Assembly (NCBI RefSeq): GCF_965215815.1
Contig: NZ_CBDCEO010000012.1
Location: 806,001 to 870,000, forward strand
DNA length: 64,000 bases
DNA from: Poriferisodalis sp965215815
GTDB lineage: Bacteria > Actinomycetota > Acidimicrobiia > Acidimicrobiales > Poriferisodalaceae
Direction: 5' to 3'
Positions 51,832 through 60,211 of the stretch are shown here, one piece after another (positions within the stretch are counted from its first letter, which is position 1; each line of letters opens with the position of its first letter). The notes under the pieces were generated by a model. It saw only the letters and a list, made by a program, of their open reading frames with translations. It was not told where the DNA came from and made no database searches. Both the position numbers and the translations under genes were made by a program.

Positions 51832-52049
51832 CCTCGCACCTCGCAGTTGCTCGGCCGTTGGCGTTGTAGGGCAATCGCCAAGTTCCTCGAAAAGCACGCT
51901 AGTGCGCTCGCCTCTGGGCAAAGTGCATTTCGATATCGATCATTGATATTGCGCGCTATATCGCCGTATTTATACAACGTATTGAGTAAATTAAGTGTTG
52001 TTTCCATAATTTTCTTGTTGTTTCAGTACAGTGTGACTAGGTTCTCACC
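51832..52049. promoter_or_regulatory. AT-rich divergent regulatory region upstream of the Tad operon
   Basis: A 218-bp region whose 51918-52030 part is strikingly AT-rich for this genome. It contains CGATATCG, the 14-mer TGCGCGCTATATCG (51950-51963, also upstream of lexA), and a direct repeat TGTTGTTTC at 51996-52004 and 52016-52024 (period 20, about two helical turns). These are plausible operators for the divergent HTH protein. Confidence 0.5.
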
Positions 52050-52757
52050 GTGCCCACCGATCCGCTGCTGCCGGCCGGTCGCGATGCGGTCCCCGCGGCG
52101 GCTGGCGCGAGCCGCCGCGCCGCCCCGGCACGCGCTTCGATTCGTCCGAGAGCCATCGCAGGCGGCATCTTGTGCGGAGTCGCAGCACTGGGGCTGTGGT
52201 GGGCGTTCGAGCAGTCTGCGGCGGCGCCCGAGACCAGCTACTTCGTCGCACGGAGCCGACTCGCGCCGGGCAGCGTCATCAAGCCAACTGACGTTGCCCT
52301 CGTGCCGATCCATTTGCCGCCTGAGGTCTCCGTCACCGTCTTCGGCAACGGCGATGACGTGGTGGGCAACCTTGTTGTCGGGGCCGTGCACGCCGGGCAA
52401 TTGCTGACGCGCGGCGACGTCGGTTCGCCTGGGTTCGCAAGCGACCGACGTGAGGGCTATGCCATCTCTGTCGAACTCGATCGTTCCCGGGCTCTCAACG
52501 GCCTGCTCACCGCTGGCGAGCAGGTTGACGTCGTCGCGACCGATCACGTCCCCCCGACAGGAGCAGCCGTCGTGGCGACCGGGGCGTTCGTGCTCGACGT
52601 CGACGGCCTCTCGGACACCGAGCATCTCTCGAACACGATCACCGTCACGCTGCAGGTGCCCGATCGCGTCGCCGCCGTCTCGGTCGCCGCGGCCGCAGAT
52701 GCAGGCGTCATCACCCTGATCCGGGCCTGGGGTGCCTCGAATCCCGTCGGGTCATGA
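52050..52757 (+). CDS. CpaB/RcpC-like Flp pilus assembly protein with SAF domain
   Basis: 235 residues from GTG 52050. One N-terminal membrane segment (AIAGGILCGVAALGLWWAF) precedes a SAF domain (TSYFVARSRLAPGSVIKPTD), then a second beta-rich region (ISVELDRSRALNGLLTAGEQ, VDVVATDHV). CpaB/RcpC proteins sit in the envelope with the pilus secretin in Gram-negatives and have a poorly defined role in actinobacteria. ATGA couples it to tadA. It is the first gene of the pilus operon. Confidence 0.78.
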   Translation: MPTDPLLPAGRDAVPAAAGASRRAAPARASIRPRAIAGGILCGVAALGLWWAFEQSAAAPETSYFVARSRLAPGSVIKPTDVALVPIHLPPEVSVTVFGNGDDVVGNLVVGAVHAGQLLTRGDVGSPGFASDRREGYAISVELDRSRALNGLLTAGEQVDVVATDHVPPTGAAVVATGAFVLDVDGLSDTEHLSNTITVTLQVPDRVAAVSVAAAADAGVITLIRAWGASNPVGS

Positions 52758-54046
52758 TCGATCCAGAATCTCTCGCCGAGATTGAACGAGCGGTGTCGGA
52801 ACGGGCTCGCTACAGCGGACTGGATCCCCGCGCTCCGGGCGCAGATCTCGCCATCACGGCTATCGCCCACGAAGAAATCCGGCGCTGGAATCTCGACTTC
52901 AAGCGCGACGTACGCAGCCATGCAATCGCAGACGCGGATTCGGTGGCGGACCGGGTTCAGCTCGACCTGCTGGGCTACGGACCGCTCGAGGCGCTGCTCG
53001 CCGATGCCGACGTATGGGAGATCATGGTCAATGCCCCGCGTGAGATCTTCGTCAAGCGTCACCGGGGCCCGAGCGGTCGTCACGACGAGGTCTTCCACGA
53101 CAGCGAGCACGTCCGACGCACGCTGACGAGAATCATCGACGACGCGACTGCGTCCCATCGCAAGCTGGATCCGAGCGAGGGACTGCAGGACGCGCAGCTC
53201 GACGACGGCGCCCGGCTCCACATCGTCCATTCCGACATCGGCCGTGGCGGCCACCTGATCTTCAATATCCGGAAGTTCACCGGGATCGCTTTCTCGAGCC
53301 TGAACGACTTGACAGCGATCGGGACGCTGACCCGCGAGATCGCCGAATTCCTGCGCGCTGCTGTGCGTGCCCGGCTGTCGATCCTGTTTGCCGGCGCTCC
53401 GGGCACCGGCAAGACGACGCTGCTGGGGTGTTGCGCGGCCGAGCTCGATCCGCAGCTTCATGTCGTGACCGCCGAAGAGGTATTCGAACTCGACATACCG
53501 CTGCCCAACGTCGCCGGTATGCAGACCCGGCCTGGGCGGACCGAGCGCGCACCTGTCGACTTGCGGCGCTTGGTTGCCGGCTTCCTGCGCATGGCGCCCG
53601 ACGTGGCGATCGTGGGCGAGGTCCGCGACCGCGAGGCGGTTCCCCTGTTGCTGACGCTGTCCAGCGGGGTGACTGGCTACGCCACCATCCACGCGGGATC
53701 AGCACGCCAGGCGCTCGGACGGCTCCGGCTCATGTGCCAGCTCGCGCCTGACGTGCGTGACATGCCCGTCGCAGCGATCACCCAATTGGTGGCCGAATCG
53801 ATCGACATCGTGGTGTATCTGCGGCGGAACCCTTCTGGGGTGCAGGTCACCGAGATCGTGGCGGTGGAAGATCCTGCCGGCAGCGGTGACAGCCTCTCGT
53901 TCGAGACGACGGCGCTGTACGCAATTGACCGCCTCGGCCAGACGCCTGCGAGCACAGGGAACGTGCCACGACGGGCAGGGTCGCACATCGAATCTGCGGG
54001 ATTCAAGATGTCAGGCCCACGCGCACCCGCGGGCGCACCACGATGA
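52754..54046 (+). CDS. tadA: TadA/CpaF secretion ATPase
   Basis: 430 residues. Domains run from the N-terminal helical region to YGPLEALLADADVWEIMVNA, then the ATPase core: Walker A LFAGAPGTGKTTLL, an Asp box near VVTAEEVFELDIPLPN, and the Walker B-region VAIVGEVRDREA with the His-box GYATIHAGSARQAL. It powers assembly and retraction of the Flp/Tad pilus. It overlaps its neighbours at both ends by ATGA. Confidence 0.92.
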   Translation: MIDPESLAEIERAVSERARYSGLDPRAPGADLAITAIAHEEIRRWNLDFKRDVRSHAIADADSVADRVQLDLLGYGPLEALLADADVWEIMVNAPREIFVKRHRGPSGRHDEVFHDSEHVRRTLTRIIDDATASHRKLDPSEGLQDAQLDDGARLHIVHSDIGRGGHLIFNIRKFTGIAFSSLNDLTAIGTLTREIAEFLRAAVRARLSILFAGAPGTGKTTLLGCCAAELDPQLHVVTAEEVFELDIPLPNVAGMQTRPGRTERAPVDLRRLVAGFLRMAPDVAIVGEVRDREAVPLLLTLSSGVTGYATIHAGSARQALGRLRLMCQLAPDVRDMPVAAITQLVAESIDIVVYLRRNPSGVQVTEIVAVEDPAGSGDSLSFETTALYAIDRLGQTPASTGNVPRRAGSHIESAGFKMSGPRAPAGAPR

Positions 54047-54900
54047 CCGGTCTCGTGTTCACGATCGCCGGCGTGCTGGGCGTCTGGCTGCTGGCGACCA
54101 AGAGGGGCCTTGTGCCGTTCGCGCCACGGTTGTTGCCCAAGATGGTGCGCCCGGCGTCACTGACATCTCGAAGATCATCAGGTCACCTGCTTCGCAGCGT
54201 GCTGGGTGCGGTTGCGGCAGCCGTTGTCGGATGGACTGGTGCCTGGATCCTCTTCGGCGGGTACGTCGCGCCGGCGCTCGTCGCGGCATTCGGTGCTGCC
54301 ATCCCCCCGAGTGCAGCTTCCCGACGGCGCCTGCACCGTGTCGCGAGCTCCCGGCAGGCGTGGCCCCGACTGTTGGCAGAGATTCGCATCCTCGTGGCCA
54401 ACCGGGGAATGTCAATCCCTTCCGCGTTGTTCGCTGCCGGAGTTCAAGCTCCTCAGGAAATGAGCGACGCTTTCTCCGAAGCGGCACGCACATGGGCATT
54501 GAGCACCGATTTCGAAGCCTCGCTGCATGTGCTCAAGACATGGCTGGCGGACCCGACTGCGGACGCCATCTGCGAGACATTGCTGGCCGCGCACCAGATC
54601 GGAGGGGTGCGGCTCGACACTCGCCTGCGCGCACTGGCTGAGGCTGCACATGCCGAGGCTGCTGCCCGCGAGGACGCTCGCGCCAAGCAGGCCGGAGCGC
54701 GCTTTGCCCGCAGTTTCGTCGCGGTGGTGCCGGCATTCATGGCCGTGATCGGCCTGAGCATCGGACGCGGCCGACAGGCCTATGAGGCGCCCGACGGCCA
54801 ATTGCTTGTGGCACTCAGCGTGCTCGCCGTAGTCGGCTGCTGGTTGTGGGCGGCACGGATCATGGCAGTCCCCCTCCGGAAGCGGGTATTCGGCCAGTGA
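54043..54900 (+). CDS. tadB: TadB, type II secretion F-domain inner-membrane protein
   Basis: 285 residues. N-terminal membrane segments (VFTIAGVLGVWLLA, GAWILFGGYVAPALVAAFG) precede the cytoplasmic T2SF domain (ILVANRGMSIPSALFAAGV, ETLLAAHQIGGVRLDTRLRA) and two C-terminal segments. It forms the platform with TadC for pilin extrusion by TadA. ATG 54043 overlaps the tadA stop (ATGA). Confidence 0.85.
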   Translation: MTGLVFTIAGVLGVWLLATKRGLVPFAPRLLPKMVRPASLTSRRSSGHLLRSVLGAVAAAVVGWTGAWILFGGYVAPALVAAFGAAIPPSAASRRRLHRVASSRQAWPRLLAEIRILVANRGMSIPSALFAAGVQAPQEMSDAFSEAARTWALSTDFEASLHVLKTWLADPTADAICETLLAAHQIGGVRLDTRLRALAEAAHAEAAAREDARAKQAGARFARSFVAVVPAFMAVIGLSIGRGRQAYEAPDGQLLVALSVLAVVGCWLWAARIMAVPLRKRVFGQ

Positions 54901-54907
54901 GCCTCCA

Positions 54908-55633
54908 ATGAGCAACGCCGCGGCATTCGGAGGGCGCCTCGCGACACTGCTGGATTCCGATACCGAACTCCGCGCCCGGTTGTCTCAGGCCGGCATTGCC
55001 CAATCCCCGTCGGCATTTCGTACACGGCAATACGTGACCTGCGGTGCCGTGCTCATTGCATCAGCGGCTGCACTCAGCGCCATCGGTGCGAGGCCGTTGC
55101 TGGGACTCGCCGGGGCGCTCGCTGCGGCCGCTGCGACATATGGCACGTTTGAGCACCGCCTCGGGAGATCGGTTGCCGACCGGCGCACACAGATCATCGA
55201 AGAGCTGCCGATCGTCGCCGAGCAGATCGGCATGCTGCTTGCCAGCGGCATGTCGCTGACCAGCGCCCTCGAAGCAGCGGCACGGCGGGGGAAGGGGATC
55301 TGCGCCGCGGGACTGGAACGCGTCAGCGCCCACGTCTCGGGCGGAACCGCGGTTGAGGTGGCACTCGCCGAGTGGGCCGACGACGCCGGTTCGGCGGAGA
55401 TTCGAAGATTCGTCGGCGTGCTCACCCTGCACGAGGAAACGACGGACATAGCGGCGCTGGTATCCGACGAGGCCCGCTCAGCCCGCATGGAGGCCCACCG
55501 GCGCCTCATCGCCCACATCGAACGTCGCAACGAACAGGTGTGGATTCCCGTCACCGTCGCCGCGCTGGTACCGGGATCGGTCCTGCTGGCGATCCCGTTC
55601 AGCGACGCCCTCAGCAGCTTTGCGGCGCTATGA
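54908..55633 (+). CDS. tadC: TadC, type II secretion F-domain inner-membrane protein
   Basis: 241 residues. A paired hydrophobic region (VLIASAAALSAIGARPLLGL) is followed by the T2SF domain (ELPIVAEQIGMLLASGMSLT, SALEAAARRGKG) and a C-terminal segment (VTVAALVPGSVLLAIPF). It starts 8 bp after tadB. TadC pairs with TadB in the pilus platform. Confidence 0.85.
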   Translation: MSNAAAFGGRLATLLDSDTELRARLSQAGIAQSPSAFRTRQYVTCGAVLIASAAALSAIGARPLLGLAGALAAAAATYGTFEHRLGRSVADRRTQIIEELPIVAEQIGMLLASGMSLTSALEAAARRGKGICAAGLERVSAHVSGGTAVEVALAEWADDAGSAEIRRFVGVLTLHEETTDIAALVSDEARSARMEAHRRLIAHIERRNEQVWIPVTVAALVPGSVLLAIPFSDALSSFAAL

Positions 55634-55708
55634 GCCGCCGGTCGGCGCCAGCGAAGCCGGGCGAACCCTCCCAAGCACATGACCGGTATTCATCGAAAGG
55701 ACAACCCC

Positions 55709-56020
55709 GTGTACCTCACCACCTTGACCGCTGTATTTGAAACCGCTCTCGCAGTGACGTTCGATGCCTCCGTCGCTGCGCTCAGCGCAGTTTGCGCCAG
55801 TGCTGGCATCGTGACACTGGACCGATGGCAGAACCCGGCGGTCTCCTGGGCCGCACGCGGCCCCTCCGGGCGAAACGAATGTGGCGAAGGAGTCATTTCA
55901 GCGGCCATCGCTGTGCTGATCATCGCCTCGCTCGGCGCCCTCATGTGGGTCGGCTTCAAGGCGCTGTGGGAAAACGCCGAGGAGACGACGAATTCTGAAA
56001 TCGCAAAGATCGGCAAGTGA
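55709..56020 (+). CDS. Flp/Tad pilin-like protein
   Basis: 103 residues from GTG 55709, preceded by AAAGGA at suitable spacing; ATG 55679 lacks such a site. The hydrophobic segment follows a Gly-Glu boundary (NECGEGVISAAIAVLIIAS), the arrangement cut by TadV-type prepilin peptidases, with mature ends starting at the Glu. An N-terminal hydrophobic stretch (LTTLTAVFETALAVTF) is longer than a typical Flp leader, so it may be a minor or atypical pilin. No prepilin peptidase gene is in the window. Confidence 0.65.
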   Translation: MYLTTLTAVFETALAVTFDASVAALSAVCASAGIVTLDRWQNPAVSWAARGPSGRNECGEGVISAAIAVLIIASLGALMWVGFKALWENAEETTNSEIAKIGK

Positions 56021-56418
56021 CGCTTGCTCACGATGAGGAAGGCGTCGGTCTCGTCGCTCTGCCGTGGGGTGTGCTGGCGTACCTGACGTTTCTCATGCTC
56101 GCAGTTCAGGTTGCCGTGCACTTCTACAGCACCTCGATTGTCACCGCTGTCGGCTACGACGCAACGCGCCGGGCTGCGCTCGCGGGCGCTGACCCCGCCT
56201 CGATCGTCGATGCCGAACGCTGGTTGCGCTCGAGCATCGGTCCAGGACTGGAAATCGTGACGTTGCGTTGGAGCACGACCTCCGAAATCGTCGCCTTGGA
56301 TCTGGTGGCAAAGCCGCCGAACGTTCTCATCGACGCGTCGGCACTGATCGGATTGCGGAGCATCGAGCGTCGGTTCGAGATGCGACGCGAACTGGCACGC
56401 TTCGAGGGCTCCCCGTGA
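56017..56418 (+). CDS. TadE-like pseudopilin
   Basis: 133 residues from GTG 56017, overlapping the pilin stop (GTGA). A single N-terminal hydrophobic segment (GVLAYLTFLMLAVQVAVHFY) follows a Glu-rich short leader (AHDEEGVGLVALPW), the TadE pattern. A soluble domain of about 90 residues follows. It is probably a minor pilus or biogenesis component. Confidence 0.68.
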   Translation: MTLAHDEEGVGLVALPWGVLAYLTFLMLAVQVAVHFYSTSIVTAVGYDATRRAALAGADPASIVDAERWLRSSIGPGLEIVTLRWSTTSEIVALDLVAKPPNVLIDASALIGLRSIERRFEMRRELARFEGSP

Positions 56419-56864
56419 TCCGCAGAGGGCGTGATTCCTCAGGCATCGTGGGGGCAGAAGTACTGCCGTTTGTGGTGCTCGTCTTCATCGGGGGCGCCTT
56501 GGTGCTCGCCCAAGCCTGGGCGGCACTCGATGCGAAGATCGCCGTAGTCGCTGGTGCCCGGGAGGCCACGCGGACTTTCGTCGAGCACCCCGGACCTCGC
56601 CCCGCACATGCAGTGAACGCGGCGGTCTCCGCAGGTACGCAGGCGATGTCCGGCTACCGGCTCCACGGTGAGGCCTCCGTTGCGCCGGTCGGTGCAGCCC
56701 GGTTGCGTCGCTGCGATCGAGTGACGTTCGAAGCGACGCAGGAAGTCCCACGTATCGCTCTGTTGGGCGGCGGCTGGTCGCCCCTCACGGTCCGTGCTCG
56801 CGCCAGCGAGATCGTCGATCCCTTCCGGCACGGTTTGAGCGGACGGGCACCCTGTGGACAGTGA
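56415..56864 (+). CDS. TadE/TadG-like envelope protein
   Basis: 149 residues from GTG 56415 (GTGA overlap with the previous stop). The opening SSGIVGAEVLPFVVLVFIGG places a hydrophobic segment after a Glu at +5, as in TadE pseudopilins, followed by AREATRTFVEHPGPRPAH and a Cys pair-free beta-rich domain. The tight overlap shows co-expression. Confidence 0.62.
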   Translation: MIRRGRDSSGIVGAEVLPFVVLVFIGGALVLAQAWAALDAKIAVVAGAREATRTFVEHPGPRPAHAVNAAVSAGTQAMSGYRLHGEASVAPVGAARLRRCDRVTFEATQEVPRIALLGGGWSPLTVRARASEIVDPFRHGLSGRAPCGQ

Positions 56865-57360
56865 GCCCGTCGGGCCGGGGGCCGCTGAAGGTGATGAGCC
56901 CTCGCCGAAGGTTCCCGGCGATTGCGAGCGAGGCACGGTGCTGCTGCTCGTGCCGACCGGAGTGCTGATCATGGCACTGCTGGCCAGCATCGCCGTCGAC
57001 AGCGCCGCCGCGTTCTTGGCGCAGCGCGAGGCCCAAGCAGCAGCGTCCTCACTCGCGAACGACCTGGTCTCGCTTGGCATCGACGAGGTCTCGCTTCGCC
57101 GTCACGGGTCCTACCGGCTCGACGCTTCACGCCTTCGGAATCTGAGTCCATGGAGCCAGCGGATGGCCACCGAGCGGCTGTCCGCGGTCTTCGAACCCGG
57201 CTCGATCTCGGTGGCTGTCAGCGCGGCAGGTCCGAGGGCCGTGCGGGTGTCGGTCTCGGGCTCGGCACGACGTGTCATCGGCTTGATCGGGAACGTGGAT
57301 GGACAGTCCAACTGGAACATCTCGGCCGAAGCCATCGGCCGCGTACACCTCTCAGGCTGA
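56854..57360 (+). CDS. TadG-like membrane-anchored pilus protein
   Basis: 168 residues from GTG 56854. An acidic, Pro-rich leader precedes a hydrophobic segment (TVLLLVPTGVLIMALLASIA). A soluble region follows, with AAAFLAQREAQAAASSLAND as a helical stalk and a later beta-rich part (SISVAVSAAGPRAVRVSVSG). This layout fits TadG/TadE-type proteins that close tad operons. The next gene follows after a 73-bp AT-rich gap. Confidence 0.62.
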   Translation: MDSEPVGPGAAEGDEPSPKVPGDCERGTVLLLVPTGVLIMALLASIAVDSAAAFLAQREAQAAASSLANDLVSLGIDEVSLRRHGSYRLDASRLRNLSPWSQRMATERLSAVFEPGSISVAVSAAGPRAVRVSVSGSARRVIGLIGNVDGQSNWNISAEAIGRVHLSG

Positions 57361-57433
57361 ACGGATGAACTGCACCACTTGCTCCAAGACAATCAATTTG
57401 AATGTGTTTCCTAACTTTTTGTAGCTTCTGCAT

Positions 57434-59092
57434 GTGCTGAGAAGTCCGACCGTTCGCGACGATGGATCGGGCAACGCAGTCTTGGTCAAGCACGCCATCG
57501 GCACTGAGCGGCCGCGTCTGCGCCACGAGGCCGGGGTGCTCGACGCCGCTCGCATCGAAGGAGTGGTCGAGTCTGTCGGGTTTGACGAAGTTGATGAGCG
57601 ATGCGAGCTGCGGCTGCGTTACCTCGAAGCCGCGACGCTTGCTGAACAGCCGCCCCTCGGTCTGGTCGACCTTCTCGATGTCCTCATTGATCTCGGCACG
57701 ACACTCGCCGAACTGCATGCTCGAGGCATCCGCCACGGTGCACTCAGAGGCGAGCACGTTCTCCTGGCGCGACCGCGCCGGCCGGTGATCTGCGGTTTCG
57801 GGGAAGCGACGGGTCCTGCCGACCAGCGTCAGCATCTGCCGGGCGCCGATCTCGCTGCTCTCGCTGTTCTCGGGCAGGTGGAACTCGCGCGCACGGATCG
57901 TTCGGCGTCGGACCCCGCAGAGCGCCAGTTCTGCGGTGATGCCCTTATCGCCAGCGGCGACCTCGCTGCTGTCGCGTCGGCCAGTCCCCACGACAGTGAG
58001 GCGTTGAAGGCGTGGCTCAACCGGCTGCGTCACGTTCGCAATGCAGCCGTACAGGAACATGCGGTGACCGCCGATGGCTTCGGATCCGAGCAGGCGCGTG
58101 TTGCGACGCTCGGACACGAACCACATGGCCTGCGCGAACGGTTGCGAGCAGATATCACGGCCTCGAGTCCGCCAGATGGTGTCGCTCACCCGCCTCGCCG
58201 TGCGGAGCTTCGTGGCCCAATGACGTGGGACCGGCGGCGTGTCGGCGCCTCTGCGGCGGCCGTTGCGGCCTTGGCGGTCGCAGCATTCATCGGATGGCAA
58301 GCGCTCGCGGGCAGCCAAGCGGATGTCGAGCCTCCTGGCACGGCACTACTCATCGCCTCCCGAAGCAGTCCCGTGACCTCTGCTGCCACATCCGGTGCCC
58401 TCTCGCTTGAACTCGCTGGCGCCTCGGCCGCTGCCGATGACCACGGCCAAGGCTCGACCGCACTGCCAGATGCCACGATCACCTCTGGGGAGTCCACGTC
58501 GGAGGGAGTGACCTTGCTGTACAGCACGGCAACGGCGTATTGCCCCGAGTGGACTGGCGCCGATCTTGACGTTGGCGAGGGCAGCGACGGCTCAGTTCAG
58601 CCCAGCGAGCCCCCCAGCACACCACCGCAGAGCGAGGGGGCGAGTGTCGATGCGACGGACATGCTGTACCACGTCGACGTCCGCGGGGATGGCTGTCCGG
58701 TACCTGTCCACATCGAGATGCCCGACGCACATCGTCGGTCGGCGGCCGTGCGCACTCCGCACGGAGAATGGACGCTCGGTGCCGATGGTGATCTTGTCGC
58801 CGTCGGCGATTGGGACTGCGACGGCCGCTCGACGCTGGCGGTTGTGAAGCCTGGTTTGGGCATCGTCGGCTTCTACGGTTCGTGGCCCCCGCCGGACCGC
58901 CCCGTCGTTCCAACTCGCATTGCCGTTGTGCCTCAGCACGCCGACGCTGTGTCGAGGTCGTCGTCGTTCGGCGCAGCGCACGATGCTGCTTGCGATGCGC
59001 TTGTTGTGCACTATGGCGATCTGCAACTGACGTTGTCCCAACGCGAGCCCGCGGCGGATGCTGCGCTGGTTCTGAGCGCGCAGTCGCGCTAG
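57434..59092 (+). CDS. Membrane-anchored pseudokinase with extracellular Asp-rich repeat domain
   Basis: 552 residues from GTG 57434. The N-terminal ~130 residues follow a protein-kinase layout: AVLVKH (Lys19), RHEAGVL (Glu32), then LAELHARGIRHGALRGEHVL and VICGFGEATG. The catalytic HRD Asp is replaced (HGA, 101-103) and DFG is GFG, so phosphotransfer is unlikely. A membrane segment (about 270-291, VGASAAAVAALAVAAFIGWQ) leads to a ~260-residue outer part. This has a Ser/Thr/Pro linker and a VCBS/FG-GAP-like unit (LGADGDLVAVGDWDCDGRST, LGIVGFYGSWP). It ends by overlapping hemW (CTAG). Its position behind the pilus operon suggests a linked sensory or assembly role. Confidence 0.7.
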   Translation: MLRSPTVRDDGSGNAVLVKHAIGTERPRLRHEAGVLDAARIEGVVESVGFDEVDERCELRLRYLEAATLAEQPPLGLVDLLDVLIDLGTTLAELHARGIRHGALRGEHVLLARPRRPVICGFGEATGPADQRQHLPGADLAALAVLGQVELARTDRSASDPAERQFCGDALIASGDLAAVASASPHDSEALKAWLNRLRHVRNAAVQEHAVTADGFGSEQARVATLGHEPHGLRERLRADITASSPPDGVAHPPRRAELRGPMTWDRRRVGASAAAVAALAVAAFIGWQALAGSQADVEPPGTALLIASRSSPVTSAATSGALSLELAGASAAADDHGQGSTALPDATITSGESTSEGVTLLYSTATAYCPEWTGADLDVGEGSDGSVQPSEPPSTPPQSEGASVDATDMLYHVDVRGDGCPVPVHIEMPDAHRRSAAVRTPHGEWTLGADGDLVAVGDWDCDGRSTLAVVKPGLGIVGFYGSWPPPDRPVVPTRIAVVPQHADAVSRSSSFGAAHDAACDALVVHYGDLQLTLSQREPAADAALVLSAQSR

Positions 59093-60204
59093 CGCCGCGT
59101 CGGCAGCTCCAGACGGATTGCCACCTCGTTTGCGACGAGGCGTCCAAGAGCGGTCAGCTTGAGACGACCCTGGCTGGCGGGCGTGAGCAGGTGCGCGACG
59201 TCGTCGGGCACCACATCGGCGGGGACACCGGCGGAAGTGCGCAGCGCAAGCTGCAGCGCCTCGATGCGGCGTTCGTCGGAGTCGAGCTCCTCGCTGCCGG
59301 CGGTGGCCGAAATTCCCGTCGAGATCGCCGCGATGAATCGCTCGGGCGTGCGAACGCTCCAGTAGCGGCGGCCGTCGCGGTGGCTGTGCGCTGCGCAGCC
59401 GATGCCCGCGTAGGAGCCCTGTTGCCAATACAGCAGGTTGTGCCGGCATTGCGAGCCGGGTCGAGCCCAGTTGGAAATCTCATAGATCTCGTAGCCCGCC
59501 TGATCCAGCAGGTCATCGGTAAGCAGGTACTTGTCGGCCATGTCGTCGTCGTCGGGATGCCGGGAGGGATCGTCGCCGAGCGCTGTACCGGGCTCGGGTG
59601 TCAGCCCGTACACGCTCAGGTGGTCTGGCTCGAGCGCAATGGCATCGACCAGCGTTTGCTTCCAGTCGGACACCGATTCGGCCAGCGAGCCGAAGATCAG
59701 GTCCAGATTGAGCCGGTCGATGCCCGCATTGCGGATCGCGGTGACCGATGCGGCGACCATCTGCGGATCATGACGTCGGCCCAGCGCCTCGAGCACATGG
59801 GAAACCATCGACTGCACTCCGAGGCTGACACGGTTCACGCCCATGCCCGCGTACGCCTGCACTTGGTCCTCCGTGACCAAGTCCGGATTGCACTCGACCG
59901 TTACCTCTGCGTCTTGCGCCAGTGGCAACTCCTTCAGCACATCGGCAAGCAGCGAAGGCTCCACCAGATTCGGCGTGCCGCCGCCAAAGAACACCGATGT
60001 CACCGGCGGAAGATCCCCCGCCAGTTCCTGGGCCTGGCGGCGGCAGTTCTCCATGTAGTCGACGATGAGATGGCTGCGATCCGTCCACGTCGCAAATGCG
60101 CAGTAGTCGCATCGGTGTGTGCAAAACGGAATATGGCAGTAGACGCCGAATTCGGACGACGTCGCCTGCGCTGCGGGAGCCTTGGATCCTCCGCTTTCCC
60201 TCAC
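59089..60204 (-). CDS. hemW: HemW, radical-SAM heme chaperone (coproporphyrinogen oxidase-like)
   Basis: 371 residues from GTG 60204. The radical-SAM motif is CHIPFCTHRCDYCAF (CxxxCxxC), with VFFGGGTPNLVEPSLL and the HemN-like C-terminal HemN_C domain. It has the HemW length and lacks the longer N-terminus of true HemN, so it probably delivers heme to target proteins. It lies 7 bp downstream of the BldD-like gene. With the ferrochelatase fusion it is the second heme gene here. Confidence 0.88.
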   Translation of the reverse strand: MRESGGSKAPAAQATSSEFGVYCHIPFCTHRCDYCAFATWTDRSHLIVDYMENCRRQAQELAGDLPPVTSVFFGGGTPNLVEPSLLADVLKELPLAQDAEVTVECNPDLVTEDQVQAYAGMGVNRVSLGVQSMVSHVLEALGRRHDPQMVAASVTAIRNAGIDRLNLDLIFGSLAESVSDWKQTLVDAIALEPDHLSVYGLTPEPGTALGDDPSRHPDDDDMADKYLLTDDLLDQAGYEIYEISNWARPGSQCRHNLLYWQQGSYAGIGCAAHSHRDGRRYWSVRTPERFIAAISTGISATAGSEELDSDERRIEALQLALRTSAGVPADVVPDDVAHLLTPASQGRLKLTALGRLVANEVAIRLELPTRR

Positions 60205-60211
60205 AGGTCGC

